This document shows, piece by piece, positions 17,925 to 27,588 of a DNA stretch of 64,000 bases. How positions within the stretch are numbered: the first letter of the stretch is position 1; every line of letters starts with the position of its first letter. The notes below the pieces were generated by a model. It saw only the letters and a list, made by a program, of their open reading frames with translations, was not told the DNA's origin and ran no database searches. The stretch comes from Rudaea sp. (GTDB taxonomy: Bacteria; Pseudomonadota; Gammaproteobacteria; Xanthomonadales; Rhodanobacteraceae): NCBI GenBank assembly GCA_031291055.1, contig JARLJU010000089.1, positions 1-64,000 of the forward strand, in the 5' to 3' direction. Both the position numbers and the translations under genes were made by a program.

Positions 17925-19340
17925 TCAAGGCACCCGCCTGGCTGCGGCATGTGCCGGGAAACGCACTCGCACGCGTGTGCCGCGGTCCCCCGCACCCGCG
18001 GCGATTTCCAGGCTTGCCCCGTGCACGTGGGCGATATCGTCGACGATCGCCAGGCCCAGGCCGCAGCCGCTGCCGCCGCTGGCCGGCAGGCGATAGAAAC
18101 GTTCGATCACCCGCGCGCGTTCGGATTCAGCGATGCCGGGACCGTTGTCTTCCACTTCGAGAAACGGCTCCGACGTTGACTCATTTTCCACTATTCCACA
18201 ACGCACCGTAACGTGCCCGTTCGCCGGCGTATAGGTCAGTGCGTTGTCGACCAGGTTTGCGAGCAGTTCGCGCAGCAGCCACGCAACGCCGTGGACGCGG
18301 GCCGGCGCCGTTTCCGCGCCGAGGTCGATGCGGCATTCCAGCGCCCGGTCGAGGTTACCTGCCACGGCTTCCTCGACCAGGCCTTGCAGTTCGACTGCGC
18401 GGAAGTCGTCGGCCAGATTGGCGGAGGGTTCGGCACGAGCCAATGCCAGCAGCTGGTTCGCGGTATGCGCGAGACGGCGGCAACCGTTGTGCAGATTGTG
18501 CAGGCGCTCGCGCAATTCACCGGCCGCGGGATCGCGCGCAAGCAGTTCCAGCTGAGCCTGGATGCCGGTCAGCGGCGTGCGCAGCTGATGCGCGGCGTCG
18601 GCCAGAAACTGCTGCTGAGCCAGCGTCGCCTCGCGCACGGCGGCGAGCAGACGGTTCACCGCACTGGTCAGGGGAATCACCTCGTCGGGCACGCCGCGTT
18701 CGTCCAGCGGCGCCAGTTCACGCGCCGGACGTGCAGCGATCTGGTCGCGCAACGCGAGCAGTGGACGCAGGCCGTAGCGCACGCCGAACCAGATCAGCAT
18801 CAGGCTCGCGCTCATCTGCAGCAGATCGGTGAATAGCGCGCCCGTGAAGATGCGTCGCGTCGCATTCTCGCGCTTGTGCAGGGTCTCGGCCACGGTAATC
18901 GTGACCACGCCGGCATCGGTGCGGGTGCGATAGGTGGCTGCGCGGATCGGATGATCGCGATACCTGGCTTCGTGATAGACCGTCTGCTCGAGTGGCGGGT
19001 CGGCGACCGGCAGCCCGTCGTCGCCGGCGATGAATTCTCCGTGCGGCCCGAGGACGAGGTAGAAGATCAGGTCGTAGTTGTCGGCGCGCAGTACTGCCAC
19101 GGCCTGCGGTGGCAGATCGGACTTGATCGCGCCACCGGCGTCCAGACGCAATAGTTCGGCGACGGCGACGGTTTCATTCGCCAGTCCCTGGTCGTAGGCG
19201 GCCCGCACGGTTCGGGTGCTGTTGAAAAAGTCCACGAGTACGCCGACCGACAACAGCAGCGCGAGCGGCACGAGCAGAGTCAGCAACAAGCGCCGGCGTA
19301 CGGTGGTCTTCGCGTCGGTGGCGCGCTTAATTGTCCGCAT
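17925..19340 (-). CDS. Sensor histidine kinase (TctE/QseC-like)
   Basis: A protein of 471 residues. A first transmembrane segment (about 17-37) is followed by a periplasmic 2CSK_N-type sensor domain, a second membrane segment near 170-190, and a HisKA domain with phosphoaccepting His251 in AHQLRTPLTGI. The HATPase domain has an N-box (ANLVDNAL) and glycine boxes (DNGPGI, GSGCGLGLAIV). It should phosphorylate the response regulator encoded just upstream, whose stop overlaps its start by 14 bp. TctE-like kinases commonly sense carboxylates, but no target transporter is adjacent, so the signal is unknown. Confidence 0.9.
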   Translation of the reverse strand: MRTIKRATDAKTTVRRRLLLTLLVPLALLLSVGVLVDFFNSTRTVRAAYDQGLANETVAVAELLRLDAGGAIKSDLPPQAVAVLRADNYDLIFYLVLGPHGEFIAGDDGLPVADPPLEQTVYHEARYRDHPIRAATYRTRTDAGVVTITVAETLHKRENATRRIFTGALFTDLLQMSASLMLIWFGVRYGLRPLLALRDQIAARPARELAPLDERGVPDEVIPLTSAVNRLLAAVREATLAQQQFLADAAHQLRTPLTGIQAQLELLARDPAAGELRERLHNLHNGCRRLAHTANQLLALARAEPSANLADDFRAVELQGLVEEAVAGNLDRALECRIDLGAETAPARVHGVAWLLRELLANLVDNALTYTPANGHVTVRCGIVENESTSEPFLEVEDNGPGIAESERARVIERFYRLPASGGSGCGLGLAIVDDIAHVHGASLEIAAGAGDRGTRVRVRFPAHAAARRVP

Positions 19341-19995
19341 CGTCGAGTCGATAGCCTAGTCCGCGCACGGTGCGCAGGCGCACGACATCACCCAGCTTGC
19401 CGCGCAGCCGCGACACATAGACTTCGACCGCGTTCGCTGTGATTTCGTCGTCCCAGCTTGCGATGGCCTGCAGCAGGCGATCCTTGCCCACCACTTCACC
19501 CGCATGCAGCGCCAGACATTCCAGCACCGCCCATTCGCGTCGAGTCAGCTCGATTTCGCGATCGCCGACGCGGGCGCTGCGGCCGGCGAGATCCATATGC
19601 AGTGCGCCCACGCCCATCGTCGAACTGCCGACCGATGTGGCGCGGCGGATCAGGGCGCGGCAGCGCGCGGCCAGCTCAGGCAGGGCAAAGGGTTTGACCA
19701 GATAATCGTCGGCGCCCAGATCCAGTGCATTGACGCGGTCGGCCAGTGCATCGCGTGCGGTAACGATCAGTACCGGCAGGCGGCTGCCGGAGCGGCGCAG
19801 CCGTCGCACCAGTTCAAAGCCGTCCGCACCCGGCAGGCCGAGGTCGACCAAGGCCAGGTCGAAGTGCTCCTGCGTGAGCGCGGCTTCCGCGTGCTCGGCG
19901 CTGCCCAGCAGATCCACGGCAAAGCCTGCCTGAACCAGTCCGCGACGCATCGCGTCGGCGACCAGGGCATCGTCTTCGACCACCAATATGCGCAT
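19327..19995 (-). CDS. OmpR-family response regulator (TctD/QseB-like)
   Basis: A protein of 222 residues. The receiver domain has VEDDALVADAM, phosphoacceptor Asp51 in VDLGLPGADG and Lys in YLVKPF. A winged-helix Trans_reg_C domain (about 125-218) ends in VRTVRGLGYRL. The ATG at 19995 is the natural start; the frame stays open further upstream without homology. It overlaps its kinase partner by 14 bp. The start faces the MFS exporter gene across 161 bp, so this regulator may control that exporter (inference from divergent layout only). Confidence 0.92.
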   Translation of the reverse strand: MRILVVEDDALVADAMRRGLVQAGFAVDLLGSAEHAEAALTQEHFDLALVDLGLPGADGFELVRRLRRSGSRLPVLIVTARDALADRVNALDLGADDYLVKPFALPELAARCRALIRRATSVGSSTMGVGALHMDLAGRSARVGDREIELTRREWAVLECLALHAGEVVGKDRLLQAIASWDDEITANAVEVYVSRLRGKLGDVVRLRTVRGLGYRLDDADN

Positions 19996-20156
19996 GGATC
20001 GGGCTCGCCGGAGTTGCCTCAGTATTGCATTGAATCGGTGCCGCAGACGATTGCGGCGATACAAATTTTTGCAAATCCGCGCGCGCTGCGCTGCCGGGAT
20101 TGCCAAGTTGCACAAGGTAGAATAAGCGCACGCGCCGAGATCAACGGCGGAGTGGA

Positions 20157-21371
20157 GTGGCTGTGAACGCGACCCCAGCAACGGCACGCAACGCCATGAT
20201 TTCCGGCACGGTAGTTACCGTCTTGGCCGCCGTGAGTTTCTGTCATTTTCTCAACGACCTGATCCAGTCGTTGCTGCCGGCGATCTATCCGCTGCTGAAA
20301 GATCGATACGCGCTGGACTTCGGCCAGATCGGTCTGCTGACCCTGACTTACCAGATCACCGCTTCGTTGCTGCAGCCGATGGTTGGCTATTACACCGATC
20401 GCCGGCCGACGCCGTATTCGCTGCCGATAGGCATGAGTTTCACCCTGGCGGGACTGCTGTTGCTGTCGCTGGCGTCGAGCTTCAGCGTACTCCTGCTCGC
20501 CGCGGCGCTGGTCGGCACCGGATCGTCGGTGTTCCATCCGGAATCTTCGCGCATCGCGCGGCTGGCGTCCGGCGGCCGTCACGGTTTCGCGCAGTCTTTC
20601 TTCCAGGTTGGCGGCAACGCAGGTTCAGCCGCCGGGCCCCTGCTCGCGGCATTCATCGTGCTGCCCTATGGCCAGCGCAGCATCGCCTGGTTTTCTCTCG
20701 CTGCGCTGCTCGCCATCGTGTTGCTGACGCGGGTCGGCGGCTGGTATCGCCTCCATGCCATGGCCAGAACCCACGCAGTGCCGGCGGCTGTGCAATTGCT
20801 GCCGACGCGCACGGTGGTGCTGGCGATCGCCGTGCTGCTGGCGCTGATTTTTTCCAAGTATTTCTATCTGGCCAGCCTGTACAGCTATTACACCTTCTAT
20901 TTGATTGATCGTTTTCATGTATCCGTGCAGAGTGCACAATTGCACTTGTTCCTTTTTCTCGGCGCCGTCGCGCTCGGCACCCTGGTGGGCGGCCCGGCCG
21001 GCGACCGGATCGGGCGCAAGTACGTGATCTGGGTATCGATTCTGGGGGTGCTGCCGTTTACCCTGCTGCTGCCGTATGCGGATCTGTTCTGGACCAGCGT
21101 GCTGAGCGTGGTGATCGGACTGATCCTTTCCTCGGCATTCTCGGCGATCCTGGTCTATGCGCAGGAGCTGCTGCCCGGCAAGGTCGGCATGATCGCCGGC
21201 CTGTTCTTCGGTTTCGCTTTCGGCATGGGCGGCATCGGTGCGGCCACGCTGGGCCAGCTTGCCGATTCGACCAGCATCGAATTTGTATACAAAGTCTGTT
21301 CGTTCCTGCCGGTGATCGGACTGCTGACCGTGTTTCTGCCGAACCTGCATGGGCGCAACGCAACAGCGTAG
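20157..21371 (+). CDS. MFS exporter, fosmidomycin-resistance (Fsr)-like
   Basis: A protein of 404 residues (or 402 from the GTG at 20163) with twelve hydrophobic segments. Fsr-like features are FCHFLNDLIQSLLPAIYP in the first helix and GTGSSVFHPESSRIARL in the fourth. Fsr proteins are proton-driven drug exporters of the inner membrane; the physiological substrate is unknown. Both candidate starts are GTG. GGAG just ahead of 20163 makes that one slightly more likely, although the longer form is reported here. It is divergent from the two-component system and convergent with the GumN gene. Confidence 0.87.
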   Translation: MAVNATPATARNAMISGTVVTVLAAVSFCHFLNDLIQSLLPAIYPLLKDRYALDFGQIGLLTLTYQITASLLQPMVGYYTDRRPTPYSLPIGMSFTLAGLLLLSLASSFSVLLLAAALVGTGSSVFHPESSRIARLASGGRHGFAQSFFQVGGNAGSAAGPLLAAFIVLPYGQRSIAWFSLAALLAIVLLTRVGGWYRLHAMARTHAVPAAVQLLPTRTVVLAIAVLLALIFSKYFYLASLYSYYTFYLIDRFHVSVQSAQLHLFLFLGAVALGTLVGGPAGDRIGRKYVIWVSILGVLPFTLLLPYADLFWTSVLSVVIGLILSSAFSAILVYAQELLPGKVGMIAGLFFGFAFGMGGIGAATLGQLADSTSIEFVYKVCSFLPVIGLLTVFLPNLHGRNATA

Positions 21372-21393
21372 CAGCTGGGCGCGTCGCTGGATT

Positions 21394-22377
21394 TCATTCG
21401 GGTGCCTGGATCGCATAACCCCTGGCCTGCAACGCCGCCAGGCGTCCATCGGATTTGACCAGTTCGGCGATCGGCAGAACCGCGAACGTGCTGCGGTTTT
21501 CCGCGAGCGCCTTTTCCGCCGCTGCAAGCCATGTTGCGTCGATGCGTGCCCTGGCCTCGTCGATATGTTCGCGCAGGTTCGGGTTGCTGGAAACCGCGGC
21601 AAGGCAGACGACGCGCTGATCGGGATAGGGTAGATTCTTCAGCGCATCCAGGTCGCCGATGGCCCATGCGTTCGCGCGCTGGCGCATTGCGTCCAGATCC
21701 GTTTCCAGGCGCGTGATCGTCGCCGCCAGACAGGCGACATCCAATTCGCCTGTCGTGCTCTTGAAGTCGCGTATGGCCTGCTTGGGGTCGTCGAGCGGAA
21801 TCTTCACTTCCGGCGTCTGGATCGGTACGCGATTTTTCCGCGCCGCTTTTTCGACCATGCGCCAGACCTCGTTGCGACCGCTCAGACCGGATTTGTCGAT
21901 GGCTTTCTCGTACAGCTCGCGTGCCGCAAACATGGGTCGCAGCCGCTCGACACCGTTGTCGCGGCCGATGTACTTCGCCTTGAGCGCGGACCAGCGCGTG
22001 TACAGATCGGCCGGCAGGATGTCACGCAGCTTGCCGCCCTCCTCGTTCTTGCGCGCGCCCATGATCGACGGCAGCAAGGTCAGTGCGCGGAAAAAACCGA
22101 TATCGACCTTGGCCGAAGCATCGGCCAGCACTTCCTGCGATTGCGCGATCGTTGCCTCGACTTCCTGCGCGCGCCAGCGCATTTTCCTCGGCAGCGGCGT
22201 TTGCGTGCCGAGGATCCACAGCACGTGATCGCTTCTGGATACTTTCCACAAACCCGGCCCCGGCTGCTCGCCGGTGACCAGCACGGTGTCCAGGGTCGGC
22301 ATGGCCGGCGATTCGGTCGGCACCTGTGCGTTTGCTACGCAACCCAGCAGGCACGCGACGAATGCGAAGAGGCGCAT
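21394..22377 (-). CDS. TraB/GumN family protein, exported
   Basis: A protein of 327 residues. A short signal peptide ends near ANAQ; an LLGC lipobox is also possible but too close to the start to be convincing. The mature part has GLWKVSRSDHVLWILGTQTPLP and two-helix segments typical of TraB/GumN proteins (PF01963), thought to be metal-dependent proteases or EreA/ChaN-like enzymes. The ATG at 22377 has GGAG six bases upstream. It lies downstream of rho, separated by rho's terminator, so it probably has its own promoter. The residues equivalent to the first GxxH metal site read GTQT here, so activity is questionable. Confidence 0.8.
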   Translation of the reverse strand: MRLFAFVACLLGCVANAQVPTESPAMPTLDTVLVTGEQPGPGLWKVSRSDHVLWILGTQTPLPRKMRWRAQEVEATIAQSQEVLADASAKVDIGFFRALTLLPSIMGARKNEEGGKLRDILPADLYTRWSALKAKYIGRDNGVERLRPMFAARELYEKAIDKSGLSGRNEVWRMVEKAARKNRVPIQTPEVKIPLDDPKQAIRDFKSTTGELDVACLAATITRLETDLDAMRQRANAWAIGDLDALKNLPYPDQRVVCLAAVSSNPNLREHIDEARARIDATWLAAAEKALAENRSTFAVLPIAELVKSDGRLAALQARGYAIQAPE

Positions 22378-22443
22378 GAATCTCCGGATGCAGTATGTGT
22401 GGCACATCAAGATAGTTGCGCGGCGATGAATTTCGCCTGAAAA

Positions 22444-22465
22444 AAGCCGGCACTGCGGCCGGCTT
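22444..22465 (-). terminator. Intrinsic terminator of rho
   Basis: An 8 bp GC-rich stem (22444-22451 with 22458-22465) with a 6 nt loop, 47 bp past the rho stop. On the minus strand the stem is followed at once by a T run (TTTTT after the paired bases). It insulates the GumN gene from rho read-through. Confidence 0.85.
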
Positions 22466-22511
22466 CGTATCGAACAGTGCGGTCGTGACCGACCGCATGC
22501 CTGCAATCGGG

Positions 22512-24134
22512 CTAACGTTTCATCGAGTTGAAGAATTCGTCGTTGCTCTTGGTGTTCTTCATCTTGTCGAGCATGAATTCCATCGCGGCAAGCTCGTCCA
22601 TCGGATGCAGCAATTTGCGCAAAATCCAGATTTTCTGCAGCATGTCCGGCTCGATCAGCAACTCCTCGCGGCGCGTGCCGGAACGGTTGATGTTGATCGA
22701 CGGATAGACGCGCTTCTCCGAAATGCGCCGGTCCAGGTGTACTTCCATGTTGCCGGTGCCCTTGAATTCCTCGTAGATCACTTCGTCCATCTTCGAGCCG
22801 GTTTCGACCAGTGCCGTGGCGATGATGGTCAGCGAGCCGCCTTCTTCGACATTGCGTGCGGCGCCGAAGAAGCGCTTGGGCCGCTGCAGGGCGTTCGCAT
22901 CGACACCGCCGGTCAGCACCTTGCCGGAGGCCGGCACCACGGTGTTGTAGGCGCGGGCAAGGCGCGTGATCGAATCGAGCAGGATAACCACATCTTTCTT
23001 GTGCTCGACCAGGCGCTTGGCGCGCTCGATCACCATCTCCGCGACCTGGACATGCCGCACGGCCGGTTCGTCGAACGTCGACGAAACAACTTCGGCGCGT
23101 ACGCCGCGCTGCATCTCGGTGACTTCCTCTGGTCGCTCGTCGATCAGCAGAATGATCAGGTGCACGTCCGGATGGTTGTGCACGATCGCCTGGGCGACGT
23201 TCTGCAGCATCATCGTCTTGCCGGCCTTGGGCTGCGAGACGATCAGGCCGCGCTGGCCGCGACCGACCGGCGCGATCAAATCAAGAATGCGGCCGGTGAT
23301 GTCTTCCGTCGAGCCGTTGCCGCGCTCCAGATGGAACATCTTGCGCGGGAACAGCGGGGTCAGGTCCTCGAACAGGATCTTGCCCTTGGACGCTTCCGGC
23401 GGCTCGCCGTTGATGTTGTCGACCTTGAGCAGGGCGAAATAGCGTTCGCCTTCCTTGGGCGGACGCACGCGGCCCGTGATGTAGTCGCCGGTGCGCAGGT
23501 TGAAACGGCGGATCTGGCTGGGCGACACGTAAATGTCGTCGGGGCCGGCGAGATAGGATTCGTCCGGGCCGCGCAGGAAGCCGAAGCCGTCCTGCAGGAT
23601 TTCCAGCACGCCTTCGCCGTAGATGCCGCCGCCAAGCCGCGCATGCGCTTTCAGGATCAGGAACACGATGTCCTGTTTGCGCGCGCGTGCGACCCCTTCC
23701 TGAATGCCCAGGCTCTCGGCCAGGACCAGCAGGTCGGCCGCGGGCTTGCGTTTGAGTTCGTTGAGATCGATCACCACGCCCGTGTTGGGACCGCCGCGGG
23801 ATTCGTAGTTTTCGTCGCTGTCGTCGCGGGCGGCCTGCTGTTGCTGCTGGTGCTGATGCTGGCGCTGCCCGCGCTGCGGGCGTGGCCCGCGGTCGCGCCG
23901 ACCCTGGCCTTGGCCCTGGTTGCGGTTTTCCTGCGGACGGTTTTCGCCGCCACCTTGCGGATCGGCGGACTGACCGTTGTCCGCTTCGGCTGCGGGCGCT
24001 TCCGCCGCTGGCGGCGGCGCATCTGCCTGTGCGGGCGGACGCGGCGCTCGCTGGCGCGCTTCGGGACGGGGTTCGGATGAGCGGCCTTCGCCGTTCTCTT
24101 TGTTTTCGGAGTCGTTGCTAATGGGATCGGACAC
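22512..24134 (-). CDS. rho: Transcription termination factor Rho with long disordered N-terminal region
   Basis: A protein of 540 residues against about 420 in E. coli. The first 115 or so residues are disordered, rich in Pro, Ala, Gln, Arg and Asn, and include an H/Q run (QHQHQQQQQ). The canonical Rho follows: helical domain ([22 protein letters not shown]), RNA-binding cold-shock domain (LQDGFGFLR), Walker A in SQPKAGKT, Walker B region [16 protein letters not shown], and Q/R-loops ([20 protein letters not shown]). It is an RNA-dependent hexameric helicase that terminates transcription. It lies downstream of trxA with a structured 150 bp leader. Confidence 0.98.
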   Translation of the reverse strand: MSDPISNDSENKENGEGRSSEPRPEARQRAPRPPAQADAPPPAAEAPAAEADNGQSADPQGGGENRPQENRNQGQGQGRRDRGPRPQRGQRQHQHQQQQQAARDDSDENYESRGGPNTGVVIDLNELKRKPAADLLVLAESLGIQEGVARARKQDIVFLILKAHARLGGGIYGEGVLEILQDGFGFLRGPDESYLAGPDDIYVSPSQIRRFNLRTGDYITGRVRPPKEGERYFALLKVDNINGEPPEASKGKILFEDLTPLFPRKMFHLERGNGSTEDITGRILDLIAPVGRGQRGLIVSQPKAGKTMMLQNVAQAIVHNHPDVHLIILLIDERPEEVTEMQRGVRAEVVSSTFDEPAVRHVQVAEMVIERAKRLVEHKKDVVILLDSITRLARAYNTVVPASGKVLTGGVDANALQRPKRFFGAARNVEEGGSLTIIATALVETGSKMDEVIYEEFKGTGNMEVHLDRRISEKRVYPSININRSGTRREELLIEPDMLQKIWILRKLLHPMDELAAMEFMLDKMKNTKSNDEFFNSMKR

Positions 24135-24191
24135 AGACGGACCTCGTGGGTGCCGTTGAACTACGGAGGGTTGAAAATCGGGGATGAAACT

Positions 24192-24211
24192 ACGGTGGCG
24201 ATCGCCTCCGT
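24192..24211. repeat. Near-perfect palindrome in the rho leader
   Basis: A 20 bp inverted repeat with one mismatch, centred on the core GGCGATCGCC, lies 58 bp upstream of the rho start. It could be an operator, or an RNA hairpin in the rho leader. E. coli rho is autoregulated in its leader, but there is no direct evidence for that here. Confidence 0.5.
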
Positions 24212-24284
24212 GAGTAACCTAACTTAGCACTACGGCGCGCAAGCGTCTAGAGCCTTCGCGCCGCATTGGGTATTTTTTGCTTTT

Positions 24285-24638
24285 TTACGTTGTGGTCGAT
24301 TGCGTGCTGGTTACAAGCGCACGGTCGATCAACTGCGTCAGTTGCGTCTTGCTGACGGCACCGATCTGGGTTGCCTCGACCTTGCCGTTCTTGAAGATCA
24401 TCAGGGTCGGAATCCCGCGCACGTTGTAATTCCGCGGGGTCTTCTGGTTATGGTCGATATTGATCTTGGCGATCTTGAGCTTGCCTGCGTAACTGCTGGC
24501 CAGTTCGTCGAGAATCGGCGCGATCATCTTGCACGGACCGCACCACTCCGCCCAGAAATCCACGAGCACCGGTTCGGTGGATTTAAGCACTTGTTCCTCG
24601 AATTGGTCGTCGCTGACCTGGGCAATGGCTTGGCTCAC
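24285..24638 (-). CDS. trxA: Thioredoxin 1
   Basis: A protein of 117 residues with the thioredoxin fold and active site WCGPC in [20 protein letters not shown]. The cis-proline loop is in [13 protein letters not shown]. It reduces protein disulfides in the cytoplasm using thioredoxin reductase. I prefer the GTG at 24638, since GGAG lies six bases upstream and this aligns the start with other thioredoxins; ATGs at 24650 and 24653 are alternatives. The C-terminus has an unusual extension ([11 protein letters not shown]) past the normal end. It is followed by rho on the same strand and is divergent from rhlB, an order typical of Xanthomonadaceae. Confidence 0.96.
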   Translation of the reverse strand: MSQAIAQVSDDQFEEQVLKSTEPVLVDFWAEWCGPCKMIAPILDELASSYAGKLKIAKINIDHNQKTPRNYNVRGIPTLMIFKNGKVEATQIGAVSKTQLTQLIDRALVTSTQSTTT

Positions 24639-24876
24639 ACTTTTCTCCATCATTACTTCGTGGTGCCGCAAAAGCGGCGGCCGGGCCGCTCTTGGGCTAC
24701 ACTGGCATCGTTGCGTGATGCATTTGAGCCGAAGTTCCGCTACCGGGACAGCCCATTTCAGCCCAAGCGGCCATGCAATTCAAGTTGGGCCGCGCGCAGT
24801 CGATTCAAGACCGTGCTCCGGCACGCATACTTTCACCCCTGCGAGGCTGCCGCTGCGGCCGACGATTCCCAAGAGA

Positions 24877-26550
24877 ATGCCACAACAACCGCTTACCGAT
24901 GTTTTTTTTGACAGCTTCGACCTGCATCCGGACCTGCTTGCCAGCCTGCACGCCGCCGGCTTTACCCGCTGCACGCCGATCCAGGCGCTGACCCTGCCGC
25001 TGGCGCTGGCCGGCCGCGACGTCGCCGGGCAGGCGCAGACCGGCACCGGCAAGACCGGCGCATTTCTGGTCGCGGCGATGCAGCGCCTGCTCACCCAGCC
25101 GGCATTTCCGGAACGCGGGGCGCTGGATCCGCGCGCGTTGATCATCGCGCCGACGCGCGAACTTGCAATCCAGATCGAAAAGGATTTCCAGAGCCTGGGG
25201 CGCAATACCGGACTTCGGTCGGCACTGATCTACGGCGGCGTGGATTACGACAAACAGCGTGAACAGCTGCGTGCCGGCGTCGACATCATCATCGCCACGC
25301 CGGGCCGGCTGCTGGATTATTTCAAGCAGCACGTGTTTTCGTTCCGCGCGGTCGAAGTGATGATCATCGACGAAGCCGATCGCATGTTCGATCTGGGCTT
25401 CATCAAGGATGTGCGCTACATCATGCGCCGCCTGCCCGAGCGTGAAAGGCGCCAGAGCATGCTGTTCTCGGCGACCTTGAGCCACCGCGTGCTCGAGCTT
25501 GCCTACGAGCACATGAACGAGCCGGAAAAGCTCACGGTCGAAAGCGAAAACGTCACTGCCGACCGCGTGCGTCAAGTCGTGTATTTCCCGGCAACGGAAG
25601 AGAAGCTGCCGCTGCTGATCGGCCTGCTGTCGCGCACCGACGCGCAGCGCAGCATGGTTTTCGTCAACATGAAGGTGGCCGCGGAGAAAGTCGCGCGGCG
25701 CCTGGAACGGCAGGGTTTTGCCGTGGGCATGCTGTCCGGCGACGTGCCGCAGAAAAAGCGCCAGAGCCTGCTCGGAAAATTCCAGCGCGGCGAAATCGAA
25801 ATCCTGATTGCCACCGACGTGGCCGCGCGCGGGCTGCACATTCCCGACGTCAGTCACGTATTCAACTACGACCTGCCGCAGGATGCGGAGGATTACGTGC
25901 ACCGCATCGGCCGCACTGCGCGTCTGGGCGCCGAAGGCGATGCGATCAGTTTTGCCTGCGACATGTATGCGCAGGGCTTGCCCGACATCGAGGCCTATAT
26001 CGATCAGAAGATTCCGGTCGCGCGCGTCGATCCGGAATTGCTGATCGCACCACCGCCGCGAGTGCGCAAGACGCCCCTGCCGGTGAGCGTGGAAGTGGAT
26101 GACGGTTCGATTGAAACCGCGCCGCCTCCGCGTCAGCGTACCCAGCAGCGCGCACCGCGCCGCGATGCCCCGCGTGCGCCCTCGGCAGCGGCGCCCGCAC
26201 GCCGCGTCGCGCCGCCCGGAGCCGAAACGGGAACGGATGCCGCTTCCGCAGGACCGAAACGCCGCAGTCGCGGCGGTCGCGGCCGTCGTCGCAGCGGCGA
26301 CGCCGCCGAATCGCCGCGTCCCGCCGAGAAGACGGCAACGGCAGCGGTCGCGGCCAAAGCCAAGGAAACTGCTTCCGGCGGCAAACGCCAGGACAACCGT
26401 CCGCACGGCCGCGAGCGCGGTGGCGACAACCGCTCCCCGGCAGTGGCAGCGGCGGTGGGATCCGGCAGCGAATCACGCACGGCACCCGCCGCCGCGCACC
26501 AGAAGCAGGGATTTTTCCGTCGCCTCGGCAAGCTGTTCAAACGTTCCTGA
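24877..26550 (+). CDS. rhlB: DEAD-box RNA helicase RhlB
   Basis: A protein of 557 residues. Helicase motifs run in order: F-Q motif ([13 protein letters not shown]), motif I AQTGTGKT, Ia [35 protein letters not shown] and [10 protein letters not shown]. It unwinds RNA with ATP and partners RNase E in the degradosome of gammaproteobacteria. The tail from about residue 400 to 557 is low-complexity, rich in Arg, Pro, Ala and Gly, and ends [12 protein letters not shown]; it is probably an RNA- or RNase E-binding region. The ATG at 24877 follows AAGAG. The upstream open frame lacks homology. Confidence 0.95.
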   Translation: MPQQPLTDVFFDSFDLHPDLLASLHAAGFTRCTPIQALTLPLALAGRDVAGQAQTGTGKTGAFLVAAMQRLLTQPAFPERGALDPRALIIAPTRELAIQIEKDFQSLGRNTGLRSALIYGGVDYDKQREQLRAGVDIIIATPGRLLDYFKQHVFSFRAVEVMIIDEADRMFDLGFIKDVRYIMRRLPERERRQSMLFSATLSHRVLELAYEHMNEPEKLTVESENVTADRVRQVVYFPATEEKLPLLIGLLSRTDAQRSMVFVNMKVAAEKVARRLERQGFAVGMLSGDVPQKKRQSLLGKFQRGEIEILIATDVAARGLHIPDVSHVFNYDLPQDAEDYVHRIGRTARLGAEGDAISFACDMYAQGLPDIEAYIDQKIPVARVDPELLIAPPPRVRKTPLPVSVEVDDGSIETAPPPRQRTQQRAPRRDAPRAPSAAAPARRVAPPGAETGTDAASAGPKRRSRGGRGRRRSGDAAESPRPAEKTATAAVAAKAKETASGGKRQDNRPHGRERGGDNRSPAVAAAVGSGSESRTAPAAAHQKQGFFRRLGKLFKRS

Positions 26551-26658
26551 AGACCGCCTCATTTCCGCGCGCCATCGGGCAGGCACGATCCTACGGGCGC
26601 GATTTTGTGGGCACGTCCTGCTAAAGTCGCGCCAGATATCGTCGGCGTAATCCCTTTC

Positions 26659-27558
26659 ATGCTCAACCCGCTCACCAGTTCCGATCGCGAACGCCTGTCG
26701 CGGCTGACCGCTCGGGTTGCCGGTGCGCTGGCTGCCGTGACCTGCCTGTGGTTGCTGGTGCGTCTGGTCTGGCTGCTGCTGCCGCATGCGGATATCGGTA
26801 CAACCGTCTCCGCACTGGCGCCGCCGCCTGCCGCGGTCGCGGCGCAATCGGTTGCGAAGTGGCATTTGTTCGGCAATCCGCAAAGCGTCAATCTGGCGCA
26901 GTTCGCGCGCAACGCACCGGCGACGACGCTCAAGCTGACCTTGCGCGGTACGCTCGCGTTGCCTGATCCCAAAGCGGACAAGGCCATGGCCATGATTGAA
27001 GACGAGCATGGCATCGAGCGCGGTTACAGCATCGGCGATGAAGTTGCGGGCGCGAAACTCACTGAGGTTTACACCGATCATGTCCTGCTCAGCCATGAGG
27101 GCGTGGCCGAAACCCTGCAATTGCCGCATCCGGAAGCACATCCGCCGGAATTGCCGGAAGCCAATCGGCAGAACCTTGCCGGCGGCCAGGGCAAGGCGTC
27201 GAGCGTGCCACCGACCTACGTGCCACCACAGATGGCGAACGGTGCGCTCGACTGGAGCCGCGCGCAGAAGCAATTGCAGATCGATCCGGCCGAACTCGCC
27301 AGACAAGTTCATGTCGAGCCGGTATTCGAGAACGGCAAGGTCGCGGGCGCGCGCCTGTCCGGAGGCGGCCAGATCGGAACCCTGATGAGTCAGGCCGGCC
27401 TCAGGCCTACCGATCTCATCACTGCCGTCAACGGCACCGCGCTCAGCGGCCTGTCGAATCCGCAGCAATTGATGGACAATCTCCAGAACGCTTCGAGCCT
27501 GCAGGTGACGGTAATGCGCGATGGCAAGCCGGCCACGCTGACCCTGACCCTGCGATGA
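26659..27558 (+). CDS. gspC: Type II secretion system protein GspC
   Basis: A protein of 299 residues. A cytoplasmic N-terminus is followed by one transmembrane helix (about 20-41) and a periplasmic HR domain around 60-160 (VAKWHLFGNP and LKLTLRGTLA, then GYSIGDEVAGAKLTEVYTDH). A Pro-rich linker leads to a C-terminal PDZ-like domain (about 210-299, with GLRPTDLITAVNGT). GspC links the inner-membrane platform to the secretin. It is first of gspC-gspD-gspE, 108 bp after rhlB, and the gspD start is 30 bp downstream. The start ATG gives a short cytoplasmic segment as expected. Confidence 0.95.
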   Translation: MLNPLTSSDRERLSRLTARVAGALAAVTCLWLLVRLVWLLLPHADIGTTVSALAPPPAAVAAQSVAKWHLFGNPQSVNLAQFARNAPATTLKLTLRGTLALPDPKADKAMAMIEDEHGIERGYSIGDEVAGAKLTEVYTDHVLLSHEGVAETLQLPHPEAHPPELPEANRQNLAGGQGKASSVPPTYVPPQMANGALDWSRAQKQLQIDPAELARQVHVEPVFENGKVAGARLSGGGQIGTLMSQAGLRPTDLITAVNGTALSGLSNPQQLMDNLQNASSLQVTVMRDGKPATLTLTLR

Positions 27559-27588
27559 CCGCACAATGAATTTGTAGAGAAGTATACA

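Noticed and set aside
22416-24080. A 554-residue open frame on the plus strand opposite rho
   Set aside because: It is antisense to an unmistakable rho gene and has the low-complexity composition expected from reading a GC-rich gene on the other strand.
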